A DNA stretch of 64,000 nt from Enterobacter soli ATCC BAA-2102 (GCF_001654845.1 NZ_LXES01000052.1:1-64000), one strand, 5' to 3'; shown: positions 52,047 through 63,100, counted from the stretch's first letter. Made by a program: numbers and translations. Notes: generated by a model not told the origin, from the sequence alone.

Positions 52047-53321
52047 TTAGGAAGTCAAAGCGCGCAAGTGCGCCGCAACGCCATCCTGCGTTACCGTTGT
52101 TTGCTCACCAGAGCGCAGGTCTTTAACCACCACTTCGCCGTTAGCCACTTCAGACTCACCCAGCACCAGTGCAACACTTGCGCCCCACTTATCGGCACGA
52201 GCAAACTGTTTTTTAAAGTTGCCGCCGCCATGGTTGGTCATCAGCTTAACGCCCGGCAGTTCATCACGAACGCGTTCGGCAAGCTGCATTGCCGCAGACT
52301 GCGTATCCGCGCCTGAGGCCACCAGGTATATATCGACAACGGAATCTGCTTTAAATTCCGGATTAACTGCCTGAACCAGCAAAACAAGTCGCTCAAGGCC
52401 CATTGCAAAACCAACGGCAGGTGCCGCACGGCCACCAAGCTGTTCAACCAGACCGTCATAACGACCACCTGCGCATACGGTTCCCTGTGAGCCGAGGCTG
52501 CTCGTCACCCACTCGAAAACAGTACGGTTGTAGTAGTCCAGACCGCGCACCAGACGCTGGTTGACGGTATAAGCAATGCCGGCGGCTTCCAGCAGTTTGC
52601 ACAGACCCGCGAAGTGCTCGCGAGAATCGTCGTCCAGGTAATCACCCAGTGCAGGCGCATCATTCAACAGCGCCTGAACTTCTGGGTTTTTGGAATCCAG
52701 AACACGCAGCGGGTTGCTGTACATGCGACGTTTGCAGTCTTCGTCCAGCGACTCTTTATGCTGTTCCAGGAACGCAACCAGTGCATCGCGATAGTTCGCA
52801 CGCGCTTCAAGAGAACCGATAGAGTTCAGCTCCAGAGAAACATGCTCAGAAATACCGAGCGCGCGCCACCAGCGAGCAGTTAGCATAATCAGTTCGGCAT
52901 CGATGTCCGGGCCTTGCAGACCAAAAACTTCAACACCCAGCTGGTTGAACTGGCGGTAACGACCTTTCTGTGGACGTTCGTGGCGGAACATCGGGCCGAT
53001 GTACCACAGGCGCTGCTCCTGATTGTACAGGAGACCATGTTCGATGCCGGCGCGTACGCAGCCCGCCGTACCTTCCGGACGCAGTGTCAGGCTGTCGCCG
53101 TTGCGGTCCTCAAAGGTATACATCTCTTTTTCAACCACGTCGGTCACTTCGCCGATCGCGCGTTTGAATAACGGGGTCTGCTCTACAATCGGCAAACGGA
53201 TTTCGCTGTAACCGTAGCTGCCGAGCACCTGTTTCAGTGCGCCTTCAATGCGCTGCCAGATGGCGGTTTCGCCAGGCAGATAATCGTTCATGCCGCGGAT
53301 GGCTTGAATGTTTTTTGCCAC
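52047..53321 (-). CDS. hisS: Histidyl-tRNA synthetase
   Basis: 424 residues, the E. coli length, with GTG start at 53321 giving (M)AKNIQAIRGMNDYLPGETA. Class II synthetase: motif 2 in LWYIGPMFRHERPQKGRYRQF (near 104-124), histidine-specific LVRGLDYYNRTVFEWV (near 257-272) and GGRYDGLVEQLGG, motif 3 in AVGFAMGLERLVLL, then an anticodon-binding domain from about 330. The frame runs upstream to 53369 but without conservation. 81 bases after ispG with an attenuator-like hairpin between. Confidence 0.97.
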   Translation of the reverse strand: MAKNIQAIRGMNDYLPGETAIWQRIEGALKQVLGSYGYSEIRLPIVEQTPLFKRAIGEVTDVVEKEMYTFEDRNGDSLTLRPEGTAGCVRAGIEHGLLYNQEQRLWYIGPMFRHERPQKGRYRQFNQLGVEVFGLQGPDIDAELIMLTARWWRALGISEHVSLELNSIGSLEARANYRDALVAFLEQHKESLDEDCKRRMYSNPLRVLDSKNPEVQALLNDAPALGDYLDDDSREHFAGLCKLLEAAGIAYTVNQRLVRGLDYYNRTVFEWVTSSLGSQGTVCAGGRYDGLVEQLGGRAAPAVGFAMGLERLVLLVQAVNPEFKADSVVDIYLVASGADTQSAAMQLAERVRDELPGVKLMTNHGGGNFKKQFARADKWGASVALVLGESEVANGEVVVKDLRSGEQTTVTQDGVAAHLRALTS

Positions 53322-53341
53322 GTTTATTCTCTTTCTATATA

Positions 53342-53367
53342 CAAAAAAGAACCCAAAGAATGGGTTC
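53342..53367 (-). terminator. Intrinsic terminator between ispG and hisS
   Basis: Minus strand GAACCCA-ttctt-TGGGTTC followed directly by six T residues. It is placed inside what is otherwise a co-directional gene run, 21 bases before the hisS start. It could act as a partial attenuator, with hisS also having its own promoter. Confidence 0.75.
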
Positions 53368-53402
53368 AATCATACATGGGAAGCGAGCGGCTTCCCATCA
53401 CG

Positions 53403-54521
53403 TTATTTTTCAACCTGCTGGATGCTGATACGCTGTGCTTCATCCATCATCGTGGCTTTGGCGCGAATGCGGGCTTCAAGCTGGTCGATCATGTCGCTAT
53501 TATCCAGACGATCTTTACGAATACCATCTTCATAGAGACCACTTTTCTTGTTACCACCGGTTACGCCAAGCGTTGACACGAGCGCTTCACCTGGACCATT
53601 CACCACACAACCGATAATGGACACATCCATCGGGGTGATAATGTCTTCCAGACGCTGCTCAAGAGCATTCACCGTACCGATGACGTCAAACTCCTGACGC
53701 GAACAGGTTGGGCAGGCAATAAAGTTGATCCCACGCGCGCGGATACGCAGTGATTTCAGGATATCGAAACCGACTTTGATCTCTTCAACCGGATCGGCTG
53801 CCAGAGAGACACGCAGGGTGTCGCCGATCCCTTCCGAGAGCAGCAGCCCCAGACCGATCGCCGATTTAACGGAACCGCTACGCAGGCCACCGGCTTCGGT
53901 GATCCCCAGGTGCAATGGCTGATCGATCTGCTTTGCCAGCAGACGATAAGATTCCACCGCCAGGAACACATCAGAGGCTTTCACGCTGACTTTGAACTGA
54001 TCGAAGTTAAGACGATCCAGATGATCCACATGGCGCATAGCCGATTCAAGCAGCGCCTGCGGCGTTGGCTCGCCATACTTTTCTTGCAGATCTTTTTCCA
54101 GAGAACCGGCGTTTACCCCGATACGGATTGGAATATTTTTGTCGCGCGCGCAGTCCACCACCATGCGGATACGTTCTTCGTTACCGATGTTACCTGGGTT
54201 GATACGCAGGCAGTCAACGCCATATTCGGCAACTTTAAGTGCAATACGGTAGTCGAAGTGAATATCAGCAACCAGCGGGACACTGACCTGTTGTTTGATC
54301 AGTTTGAACGCCTCGGCGGCATCCATGGTTGGCACGGAAACGCGGACAATGTCCGCACCGACGCGTTCTAATGCTTTGATTTGATTGACCGTGGCTTCCA
54401 CATCCGTGGTGCGCGTGTTGGTCATCGACTGGACGGCGATAGGAGCCCCATCGCCGATTGGCACATTCCCAACGTAAATCCGTTTCGATTTTCTACGTTG
54501 AATCGGAGCCTGGTTATGCAT
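53403..54521 (-). CDS. ispG: 4-hydroxy-3-methylbut-2-enyl diphosphate synthase
   Basis: 372 residues (E. coli IspG also 372). It reduces methylerythritol cyclodiphosphate to HMBPP in the MEP isoprenoid pathway. TIM-barrel (VQSMTNTRTTDVEATVNQI; VPLVADIHFDYRIAL; INPGNIGNEERI; IRIGVNAGSLEKDL) plus a C-terminal [4Fe-4S] domain with CPTC (near 270-273) and the third Cys in IIGCVVNGPGEA (near 305), with Glu312 as the fourth ligand. 26 bases downstream of rodZ. Confidence 0.97.
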   Translation of the reverse strand: MHNQAPIQRRKSKRIYVGNVPIGDGAPIAVQSMTNTRTTDVEATVNQIKALERVGADIVRVSVPTMDAAEAFKLIKQQVSVPLVADIHFDYRIALKVAEYGVDCLRINPGNIGNEERIRMVVDCARDKNIPIRIGVNAGSLEKDLQEKYGEPTPQALLESAMRHVDHLDRLNFDQFKVSVKASDVFLAVESYRLLAKQIDQPLHLGITEAGGLRSGSVKSAIGLGLLLSEGIGDTLRVSLAADPVEEIKVGFDILKSLRIRARGINFIACPTCSRQEFDVIGTVNALEQRLEDIITPMDVSIIGCVVNGPGEALVSTLGVTGGNKKSGLYEDGIRKDRLDNSDMIDQLEARIRAKATMMDEAQRISIQQVEK

Positions 54522-54547
54522 GAAAAATCTCCCGCGTTGCCCGTCTG

Positions 54548-55558
54548 TTACTGTGCTGCTGATTGTTCGGCATTAACGGTAAGACGCGCAACCTGGTTAG
54601 TTCTGATAAAGCGGCTCAGATCGACAGGTTTACCCTGGTACTGGATCTGTACCGCTGCCGGAGCGCCGATTTTAAGTTTGTAAGGTGCCTGGCCCGTCAG
54701 GTTTAACGTGCCATCTTTACGCTGTAAGCCGCTGAAAAGTTTTTTACCGGTTGCATCGGTCACTTCTAACCAGCAATCGGCCGAGAAGTTCATCACCAGC
54801 GCATTCGGGTTGGCCGCAGCATTCGCTACGCCCGCCTGATCGGTTGGCAGTGGTTGAGCCGCGCTATCCGCAGGCGCAGATGCCGCTGGCGTGGTTGCCG
54901 CGGTATCAACATTCGCCTGAGAAGGGGCTACAACGGTATTATTTGGTGCTGGCGCAGCAGGATTCGCTGCTGGCGCTTGTGCCTGAGCCGGGTCGGTTGC
55001 AGGTGCATCTGTTGCAGCCGTTTGCGGGTCGTTAGACGTTGCCGCATTGTCGGTGTTCAGCGGCACGTTCTGTGCGTTATCGCTACCTGCGTTGTTCAGC
55101 TCGGCGGAAGATTGATCGGCCATGGTGGTGATCTCTTCCTGCTGCGCTTTGTGGTTTTGCCACCACCATGCGCCCGTCAGGCCAATCACCACAAACAGCA
55201 CCAGCCAGGTAAAGCTCATCAACCAGCCATCACGTTTTTTACGACGTTTCCCCAGCGAGAAGGTCTGCATCGGCGCAACTTTTGCTGCACGCACCGGTGC
55301 CTGCTTCTCGATCATAGGCAGTAATTCTTCTTCGGGGATATGCACCAGTTTTGCGTAAGAGCGGATATAACCACGCAGAAATGTTGAAGCCAGATCGGCA
55401 GGCGCCTTATCTTCTTCAATATCGCGAACCGTGGAAACCTTCAGGCACAAGCGTTCTGCAACAGCTTGCTGGCTGAGTCCGAGTTGTTCACGGGCGTTGC
55501 GAAGACGAACGCCAGTGGAGAGTGCTTCATGTTGGTCGTGAGTGGCTTCAGTATTCAT
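54548..55558 (-). CDS. rodZ: RodZ, cytoskeletal cell-shape protein
   Basis: 336 residues (337 in E. coli). A cytoplasmic HTH domain (17-85; REQLGLSQQAVAERLCLKVS) binds MreB. A basic juxtamembrane KRRKKRDGW precedes one transmembrane helix at 112-133. A periplasmic linker rich in Ala, Pro, Thr and Asn (150-245) has diverged freely from E. coli, and a conserved C-terminal DUF4115 domain (about 252-336) follows. It links MreB to the wall-elongation machinery. ATG at 55558. Confidence 0.95.
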   Translation of the reverse strand: MNTEATHDQHEALSTGVRLRNAREQLGLSQQAVAERLCLKVSTVRDIEEDKAPADLASTFLRGYIRSYAKLVHIPEEELLPMIEKQAPVRAAKVAPMQTFSLGKRRKKRDGWLMSFTWLVLFVVIGLTGAWWWQNHKAQQEEITTMADQSSAELNNAGSDNAQNVPLNTDNAATSNDPQTAATDAPATDPAQAQAPAANPAAPAPNNTVVAPSQANVDTAATTPAASAPADSAAQPLPTDQAGVANAAANPNALVMNFSADCWLEVTDATGKKLFSGLQRKDGTLNLTGQAPYKLKIGAPAAVQIQYQGKPVDLSRFIRTNQVARLTVNAEQSAAQ

Positions 55559-55815
55559 TCGCTACAACTACTGGTACGTGAAAAATAAGGGTTCAGGTGC
55601 CGGTGAGTCACAATGCCACCCGCACCGCGAAACTTCTGGTCAGTTAACCTTGAACAGAGAGTATAAAACTGTCAGCCCGGAGATGACAGTGCAGCTCTGC
55701 CCGCGCGGCTAAACTGTTGTTACGTCGTTACATACTGCCCGAAAGTCATATGAAACGCACCGTAATTATTAATCAAACATCACGAATCTGACTGATTATT
55801 CAGTAAGATTATGCT

Positions 55816-55840
55816 TCACGGCGCAGATAATGCGCCGTGA
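55816..55840 (-). terminator. Hairpin downstream of rlmN
   Basis: tcacggcgca-gataa-tgcgccgtga is a perfect ten-base stem 11 bases after the rlmN stop. The T tract is poor. The remainder of the 293-bp rodZ-rlmN gap (55559-55851) shows no gene. Confidence 0.6.
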
Positions 55841-55851
55841 CTGCATAATAA

Positions 55852-57018
55852 TCAAACAGCTTTGACCGCAATGGTCTCGCCCTGCATACGTTTACGTAGC
55901 GTACGCTTGGTTCGGTCAATCACATCACCTGCCAGCTGTCCGCATGCAGCATCAATATCATCACCACGTGTTTTACGCACGATAGTGGTGAAACCGTACT
56001 CCATCAGTACTTTGGAGAAGCGATCGATACGGCTGTTCGAGCTGCGGCCATACGGCGCGCCCGGGAACGGGTTCCATGGAATCAGGTTAATCTTGCACGG
56101 CGTATCTTTCAGCAGCTCAGCCAGCTCGTGTGCATGCTCGGTACCGTCGTTCACGTGATCCAGCATCACGTATTCGATGGTTACGCGACCCTGGTTCGCA
56201 TTGGATTTCTCCAGGTAACGGCGAACACCGGCGAGGAAGGTTTCGATATTGTACTTTTTGTTGATCGGCACAATTTCGTCACGAATCGCATCGTTCGGGG
56301 CATGCAGGGAAATCGCCAGCGCAACGTCAATCATGTCGCCGAGCTTATCCAGCGCAGGCACAACACCCGAGGTAGACAGGGTCACTCGACGCTTGGACAG
56401 ACCAAAGCCGAAGTCGTCGAGCATGATTTCCATCGCCGGAACGACGTTGGTCAGGTTCAGCAGGGGTTCACCCATGCCCATCATCACCACGTTGGTGATA
56501 GGACGCGTGCCCGTCACTTTTGCTGCGCCCACGATTTTAGCCGCACGCCACACCTGGCCGATAATTTCGGACACGCGCAGGTTACGGTTAAAGCCTTGCT
56601 GAGCCGTAGAGCAGAATTTGCACTCAAGCGCACAACCGACCTGAGAAGAGACGCACAGCGTGGCGCGGTCATCTTCCGGGATATACACGGTTTCAACGCG
56701 CTGATCGCCTACGGCGATAGCCCATTTGATGGTGCCATCGGCAGAGCGTTGCTCTTCTACCACTTCTGGCGCACGGATTTCGGCCACTTCTTTAAGCTTA
56801 TTGCGCAGCACTTTGTTGATGTCAGTCATGTCATCAAAGTTGTCGCTGCAATAGTGGTACATCCATTTCATGACCTGGTCGGCACGAAACGGCTTCTCGC
56901 CCATCTCTTTAAAGAATTCGCGCATCTGCTGACGGTTCAGATCCAACAGGTTGATTTTTCCATTTTTATTTGGAACCGCAGGAATGACGACTTCGGAGGT
57001 ATTCACTAGTTCAGACAT
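55852..57018 (-). CDS. rlmN: RlmN, dual-specificity 23S rRNA/tRNA adenine-C2 methyltransferase
   Basis: 388 residues (384 in E. coli). Radical-SAM enzyme with CX3CX2C at Cys129, Cys133 and Cys136 (GCALECKFCSTA), the SAM-binding GMGEPLLNL (near 180) and the two mechanism cysteines, Cys122 in LCVSSQ and the C-terminal Cys in DAACGQL. It methylates A2503 of 23S rRNA and A37 of some tRNAs. The four extra residues appear to lie in the N-terminal segment. ATG at 57018. Confidence 0.97.
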   Translation of the reverse strand: MSELVNTSEVVIPAVPNKNGKINLLDLNRQQMREFFKEMGEKPFRADQVMKWMYHYCSDNFDDMTDINKVLRNKLKEVAEIRAPEVVEEQRSADGTIKWAIAVGDQRVETVYIPEDDRATLCVSSQVGCALECKFCSTAQQGFNRNLRVSEIIGQVWRAAKIVGAAKVTGTRPITNVVMMGMGEPLLNLTNVVPAMEIMLDDFGFGLSKRRVTLSTSGVVPALDKLGDMIDVALAISLHAPNDAIRDEIVPINKKYNIETFLAGVRRYLEKSNANQGRVTIEYVMLDHVNDGTEHAHELAELLKDTPCKINLIPWNPFPGAPYGRSSNSRIDRFSKVLMEYGFTTIVRKTRGDDIDAACGQLAGDVIDRTKRTLRKRMQGETIAVKAV

Positions 57019-57065
57019 AATTTTTTCCGGCCTCGTTGTTACACGTTATGGCCCGTGGAGGGTTA

Positions 57066-57105
57066 AAAAGAAACGCCCCGGAAAGCATCTGCTCATCCGG
57101 GGCGT
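57066..57105 (-). terminator. ndk terminator
   Basis: Minus strand AACGCCCCGG and CCGGGGCGTT pair across a 14-base loop, followed by TCTTTTT. Lies between ndk and rlmN. Confidence 0.8.
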
Positions 57106-57186
57106 TGCATTGTACAAAGTCTGGCGCAGGGATGCCACGTCTGCACGCGGCATTTACGAAAATAATGTGTAAACGAAACCGTTAAA

Positions 57187-57618
57187 TTAACGGGTACGTG
57201 GACACACTTCGCCTTCAGCGAAGAAGAAAGCGATTTCGCGCGCAGCAGATTCTACAGAGTCAGAACCGTGGGTGCCGTTCTCGGTGAAGCTGTCAGCGTA
57301 GTCAGCGCGCAGAGTACCTGCCAGCGCGTTATCCGGGTTGGTAGCGCCCAGCAGATCGCGGTGACGCTGTACTGCGTTTTCGCCTTCCAGTACGGAAACG
57401 ACGATTGGGCCAGAAGTCATGAACTCAACCAGGCCGTCGAAGAATGGGCGACCTTCGTGCTCAGCGTAGAAACCGCGAGCCTGTTCAACGCTCAGGTGCA
57501 GCATTTTGGTGCCAACGATTTTGAACCCTGCTGATTCAAAGCGAGCGAAGATGCTGCCAATAACGTTTTTTGCCACCGCGTTTGGTTTGATGATGGAAAA
57601 AGTACGTTCAATAGCCAT
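57187..57618 (-). CDS. ndk: Nucleoside diphosphate kinase
   Basis: 143 residues, the E. coli length, start MAIERTFSIIKPNAVAKNVIG. It exchanges gamma-phosphates among nucleoside di- and triphosphates. The phosphorylated catalytic His is in ENGTHGSDSVESA (near 117). The frame continues five codons upstream, but the ATG at 57618 is conserved and has gaggttatc before it. Confidence 0.97.
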   Translation of the reverse strand: MAIERTFSIIKPNAVAKNVIGSIFARFESAGFKIVGTKMLHLSVEQARGFYAEHEGRPFFDGLVEFMTSGPIVVSVLEGENAVQRHRDLLGATNPDNALAGTLRADYADSFTENGTHGSDSVESAAREIAFFFAEGEVCPRTR

Positions 57619-57775
57619 GATAACCTCTGTCAAATGTTCTGTTGTTTTGCATACCGGAGTATGGTGTGGCGCGGATTATAATGAGCAATAGCGCCATTGC
57701 CTACGGATCTAAGTAACATTTTTTTAAAATAAGATGAGTTTTAGCAACAGCTCACATCTAAAGGCCACCATTTCG

Positions 57776-60100
57776 CTACTGAAGCGTAAAGTTCACCGTT
57801 GTTACCTGACCTGCATCATCCATTACCAGTAACTGATAATCACCTGACTTATCAAGCTGTAAAGTGTAAACCCTTCCTTTCACATCCAGCGGTTCACCAT
57901 TTAAAAACCACCAGCGTTCGCCGCTACTGCCACTAGCCAGGAGAGGCAGCGACACACGTGCTTCCCCCGGCAGACGCTTGATAACGGCCCCTTCACGCAC
58001 GCCAGAGAGGATAAGCGGTGCCGGAGAGTCCTGCGCTAACGGCGGACAAACCGCAGACGCCGCGGGGATCCTTGCCGCCCGCCGCTCGGCTGCCGGGAGC
58101 CACGGTTCCAACGGCAGCGGCCACACGTCCACAACCTTCTCTGTGGCATCCGGGCAATCCGCGGCAACACGCTTGCCCTCTTTACTCAGCCAGATGGGGA
58201 AGCGGATACCGCGAACGCCTTCCTGCTCCGGCAGCAGCAACGTAGGTGGCTCGCTGCCATCCAGTAGCCAGGTCGAAAGGCGACGGCGGCAGTTCTCGCT
58301 ACCTTCCGGCAGAGACTGCCCGCCAGGCCAGCAGATAACACCGCGCCCAACCGATGCCGGACGTGGGTCGCGCGGCAGACGCGCTTCAGCAATCGTTGAG
58401 CGAGACTGAAGCATGTTATTCACCTGATTGAGCAACGGAACCGCACTCGCGAAGCCAAACTGTCCAGCTACTGGCGTACCGTCCGGCCGTCCGGTCCAGA
58501 TCCCAATGATATAGCGGGCATTAAGGCCGATAGCCCAGGCATCCCGATAGCCATAACTGGTGCCGGTTTTCCACGCAAGCGGCACCACCTGTGGCAGCGC
58601 ACCATCCGGCAGTGGTTGTGCCTCGTTTGCCAGGATCCGGCGAATAATCCACGCCGCACCCGGTGACAACAAAGGGCGCTCCAGGATCGGATCGCCTGGC
58701 CGGACACGCAGTTTTGCCGCTTTGCCGTGACGGGCAAACGCGCTGTAGGCAGCGGTGATATCCGCAAGCCTTGCTCCTGCGCCCCCCAGGATGAGCGATA
58801 AATTGGGCTGAGCACCCGCAGGCAGAATAAGCGGAAGCCCGGCATTGCTGAGCATTCCGGCAAAACGTTTTGGCCCGTAGGCTTCCAGCACCTGCACCGC
58901 CGGGAGATTCAGCGATCGCACCAGCGCTTCGCTCATACTGACGGGCCCATGAAATCCGCTGTCGAAATTACCGGGCCGATAATCCCCGGTGCGGCGCGGC
59001 ACATCCTGTAGCAGTGACGCAGGATGGATCAGCCCCTCGTCCAGCGCCATGCCATAGATAAAGGGTTTGAGCACCGAGCCCGGCGATCGGATCGCATTGA
59101 CCATGTCCACGTGGCTGAACCGGCTATCGTCGTTGATATCCACGGAACCTACCCAGCCGCGCACTTTCATGTCGGTATGATCGACGACGATCATCGCCAG
59201 AGAGCTTCTTTCCGGCAGGCGCGCCTTCCAGTTAAGCGCCAGCTCCTCAAGCTGTCGCTGCAATGACGCATCCAGCGTGGTGATGATTTTGTTGTCCCGG
59301 CTTTTGCCGAGCATCATCCGCGAAAAAAGCGGTGCCAGCTGCGGCATTTGCCGTGGCGCCAGCCAGACGGCCTCTTCACGGGACTCTTTAACCTGCTGAG
59401 CTGACCAGACGCCCTGAGTCACCATTCTGTCGAGCACTTTATTGCGCGCGGCTTCGGCACGCCCCGGCCATCTGTCAGGGCGCAACCGGCTTGGTGCCTG
59501 GGGCAAAACGGCCAGCAACGCGGCTTCCGAATAGCTTAGCTGCGAGGGCGGTTTACCAAGATAAGTCCAGCTGGCCGCGCCCACCCCCTGCAACGTGCCG
59601 CCAAAGGGTGCACGATTCAGATAGAGCGTCAGAATATCGCGTTTTGAAAGATGCCATTCGAGCTGAACAGCCCGCCAGAGCTGGCGGATTTTACCGCCAA
59701 AGGTACGCGGATGCGGGTCGAGTAATCGTGCAACCTGCATGGTGAGCGTGCTTCCCCCGGACACCACTTTGCCGGAGCTCAGATCCTGCCAGGCCGCACG
59801 CAGCACGGAAAAAGGGTTAACGCCGGGATGATCCCAGAACCAGCGGTCTTCATACTGGATCAGGGCGTCGAGATAGCGCGGAGAAACTTCTTCAATGGTC
59901 ACCGGATAACGCCAGATCCCTTCGCTGTCGGCAAAGCGCCACAGTGGCGTCCCCTGCTCATCCACCACCACGCGCGCGGGATTAACCTCTTTGAGCGGTA
60001 ACGGCCACAGGCGATCGGCGGCAATGATCAGCCCCCATAAAACGAGAAGCGCTCCCGCGAGCTGAAGCCAGCGGGAGCGTGTCAGACGGACTATCTGCAT
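57776..60100 (-). CDS. pbpC: Penicillin-binding protein 1C
   Basis: 774 residues. An N-terminal membrane anchor (15-35, LAGALLVLWGLIIAADRLW) is followed by a GT51 transglycosylase domain with EDRWFWDHPGVN and GGSTLTMQVARLL, a transpeptidase domain with SVLK (in IRSPGSVLKPFIYG), SLN (VRSLNLPAVQ) and KTG (AWKTGTSYGYRDAW), and a C-terminal PbpC/BiPBP_C domain (about 690-774). It makes and crosslinks peptidoglycan in the periplasm. It starts one base after the yfhM stop, so the two are translationally coupled; pbpC-yfhM pairing is widespread, and the macroglobulin is thought to trap proteases when the wall is being repaired. Confidence 0.95.
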   Translation of the reverse strand: MQIVRLTRSRWLQLAGALLVLWGLIIAADRLWPLPLKEVNPARVVVDEQGTPLWRFADSEGIWRYPVTIEEVSPRYLDALIQYEDRWFWDHPGVNPFSVLRAAWQDLSSGKVVSGGSTLTMQVARLLDPHPRTFGGKIRQLWRAVQLEWHLSKRDILTLYLNRAPFGGTLQGVGAASWTYLGKPPSQLSYSEAALLAVLPQAPSRLRPDRWPGRAEAARNKVLDRMVTQGVWSAQQVKESREEAVWLAPRQMPQLAPLFSRMMLGKSRDNKIITTLDASLQRQLEELALNWKARLPERSSLAMIVVDHTDMKVRGWVGSVDINDDSRFSHVDMVNAIRSPGSVLKPFIYGMALDEGLIHPASLLQDVPRRTGDYRPGNFDSGFHGPVSMSEALVRSLNLPAVQVLEAYGPKRFAGMLSNAGLPLILPAGAQPNLSLILGGAGARLADITAAYSAFARHGKAAKLRVRPGDPILERPLLSPGAAWIIRRILANEAQPLPDGALPQVVPLAWKTGTSYGYRDAWAIGLNARYIIGIWTGRPDGTPVAGQFGFASAVPLLNQVNNMLQSRSTIAEARLPRDPRPASVGRGVICWPGGQSLPEGSENCRRRLSTWLLDGSEPPTLLLPEQEGVRGIRFPIWLSKEGKRVAADCPDATEKVVDVWPLPLEPWLPAAERRAARIPAASAVCPPLAQDSPAPLILSGVREGAVIKRLPGEARVSLPLLASGSSGERWWFLNGEPLDVKGRVYTLQLDKSGDYQLLVMDDAGQVTTVNFTLQ

Positions 60101-60101
60101 G

Positions 60102-63100
60102 TTATGGAACGACAATCAGCGGGCCACTTGCCGCACCCGTTGCCCGCCACTGCGGAACATACATGGATTCCACCATCGGGGCTGGCACCTGATAGGTCCC
60201 AGGCGTTACAGCGCGCGCCAGATAAACCAGCGTTACCGGCTGGCCCTCACTGACAGGAACCGCCGCCACAAAGCGATCGTCGCGGAACTCCATATGCTGA
60301 ATATCCGCCTGCTGCATTTGCGTCAGCAGGTTCTGCACCTCGCTTCCGCTGTCCTGCAAGCTGGCGCTGCTGTTTGCCAGATTCTGATTCTCCAGCTCCA
60401 GCCCTGCCGGGAGCAAATCAACCACCAGCGCATCCGGGACGTTCTGGCTGGCTTTCACATCAAGCCATACCAGCACCAGCTCACCACTCTTCAGCGAAGA
60501 GAGCGATTTGGTGCTGCCATCGGTAGCCAGAATATGCCGTTCGATCTGCAAGACATTGGATGACGGCTGAGGCGCATATTCCGGGTATCCGCTGCTATCA
60601 AGGCGGATCCAGAGCGGCGTCGTGCCGGTGTTGGTCACCTGCAACGCACCGAGCTGGTCGCCATTGACGTTTTGCACCTGCGCATTGTCGCCGCTGAGTG
60701 GTTTATCCGCCAGACTGCTCGTGGCCTGCCAGGTGCCGGAAAGCGTCGGCAATGCACGGCCAGCGAGGAACAGCGCATTACTCTCCTGGGTGGAGAGCCA
60801 GCGCTGGCTAAACGCCTGTTCAGAAAGTGTGTTCAGCAAGGTGTTTTGCGCATCCGGCAGCAGTTTGTACTCTTCCAGCAGGGAGAGCATCAGCGCGTTG
60901 TCGCGAAGCGCACTGCCGTAATCGGCCATCCAGTTTTTGCTATCGTTACGCGGCGTTTTGATGGCCAGATCCAGCGCCTGCTGGCTGCGTGGCGCATCCC
61001 CCATCAGTTTTAACGCCATGCCGAGCTGCATCAGTGGCAAACCAGACGCCGCCTGACCATGACGATCCCAGATTTCCCGCAATGCGCCGAGCGGTGCTTT
61101 TTGCTGACGTGCCAGCACCAGCGCGGCATAAGCCTGAACCGCAAATTTGCTGGCCTGAGTATCGTCGCTATAGCGAATTGACATCATGCCCGGATCCTGC
61201 AAATAGCGCAGCAGGCGGTTATTGGCATTATTGATGGCATCGGCCGGAACGCTGTAGCTCTGCTCTCCAGCACGCACCAGGAAATCGGTCACATAGGCGG
61301 TGAGCCAGTACTCCTCCTGACCATTTTTATCCCAGAGCGCAAAGCCGCCGTTATCACGCTGCATTTGCAACAGACGAGATATTCCGATGTCGATCGCAGC
61401 ACGACGCTTATCATCGCTATCCCCTTTAATGCCCAGCGCCGTCAGTTGTGCGGCGTTGGTATAAAGCGACGGGAACAGGCCACTGGTCGTCTGCTCAAGA
61501 CAACCATATGGATAAGCCTGCAACTCACGAATATAGCGTGCCAAGTTCAACGGTGGTTTACCGCTAAGCAACATCTGCCCCTGCAAGGTCGCAGGAGCTA
61601 ACCCATTGATATGCTGAGCAGGTGCAGTCCAGGACTCACCCGGGTTCAGCATTGCTCCCGTATTTACCGTCTGGGCCGGGAACGCCGGACGAACGCCGAT
61701 TTTCCAGCTTTTTTGCTGCGGTGCGAAGGTTTCACCCGGAAGCGTAAGCCCTGTTACCTGAGCGGTAATTTCACCGTCGCCATAACCCGCGAGCGCCCTA
61801 ACCGGGATAAACAGGGTGGTTCGCACGCCTGGTGCCAGCTTAACCGGCTGCGGCTGCGCGCTTTCCAGGCTCAGCAAACCGGATGCCGTTAAGGCAACGT
61901 TCAGGGTCTGCGGTTGATCGGTCAGGTTTGTGACATCCAGCGTTAACCTTGAGGTATCACCGCTGGCGAGGAAGCGTGGCGTGTTCAGTTCAGCGATAAC
62001 TGGCGCCGCGACAATCACTTTGCTTTCGCTGCTGCCAAAGTCGTCTTCCGTCCAGGCCTGCGCCATCAGACGTAATTCGCCGTTGAAATCACCAATCGGC
62101 ATCGTAATGGTGCCTTCGCCGTTGGCATCAAGCTCTACGGGTTGCGCCTGCTGGGCGATAATGGTGACGTGATTCACCGGCGGTTTACCACCGCGTTTCA
62201 GTTCATCACCATCACCACCAAAACGCAGCGCCGCCATACGGCCCTGGCCTTCGATAACCTGGCCGTAGATATCATAAATATCTGCACCATAACGCTTCTG
62301 CCCAAAGAACGCCTGCCACGGATCTGGCGTGACGTAATCCGTAATGCTCAGCACGCCGCTATCCACCGCAGAAACCAGCACGTTGGCTTTCTGTGGCACC
62401 GCGCCCTCTTTCACGCTGGCTTTCACTTTCACCGACAGCGTCTGATTTGGGCGCATTTTTTGCGGGTTATCGAGCGCAATATTCAGGCGACGATTTTCGT
62501 CACCCATTGGCAGGTGCAGCAGCCCAACAGCGCGTTTTGGCGTGGCCGATTTAGATTTATCGCCCGGACGCACCACCAGCGTGCTGAGATACAGATCGTG
62601 ACGCTTCCAGGCTTTATCCACCGGAATAGCCAGCTCAAGACCGTTGGCCGGAACATCGATTTCTTTCCACCACAGCGGCCCTTCGCTGGATTCAATCATC
62701 GCGTAGCCTTTGCCTGCGGCAGGTGCGGCAATGTGAAGATTAATGGTGTCGCCAGGCTGGTAAGACGGTTTATCCAGCTTCAGCGTCACACGGTCGGGAC
62801 GCGCTGCGCCTGTTCCATCGCTGTTATCTTGCCAGCTGTAACCAGCCCAGAAACGCACGCTACTGACCGTATCATCCGGGGCTTTGACCTCCAGACGATA
62901 AGAGCCCCACTCCACCGGGAAGGTCACTTTACCGGTCTGATCGGCGGCGATATCGAGGGATTGCTCACCTTCAACCAGATCTTTTTGATCAAACTGAGAC
63001 TGCCATCCGTCAGTTTCTGACCAGTTCCAGAAGTAATCCCGACGTTCGCGGATAAGCCGGACCTGTAGCCCTGAAACCGCTTTTTTCGCTCCGCTGGCAT

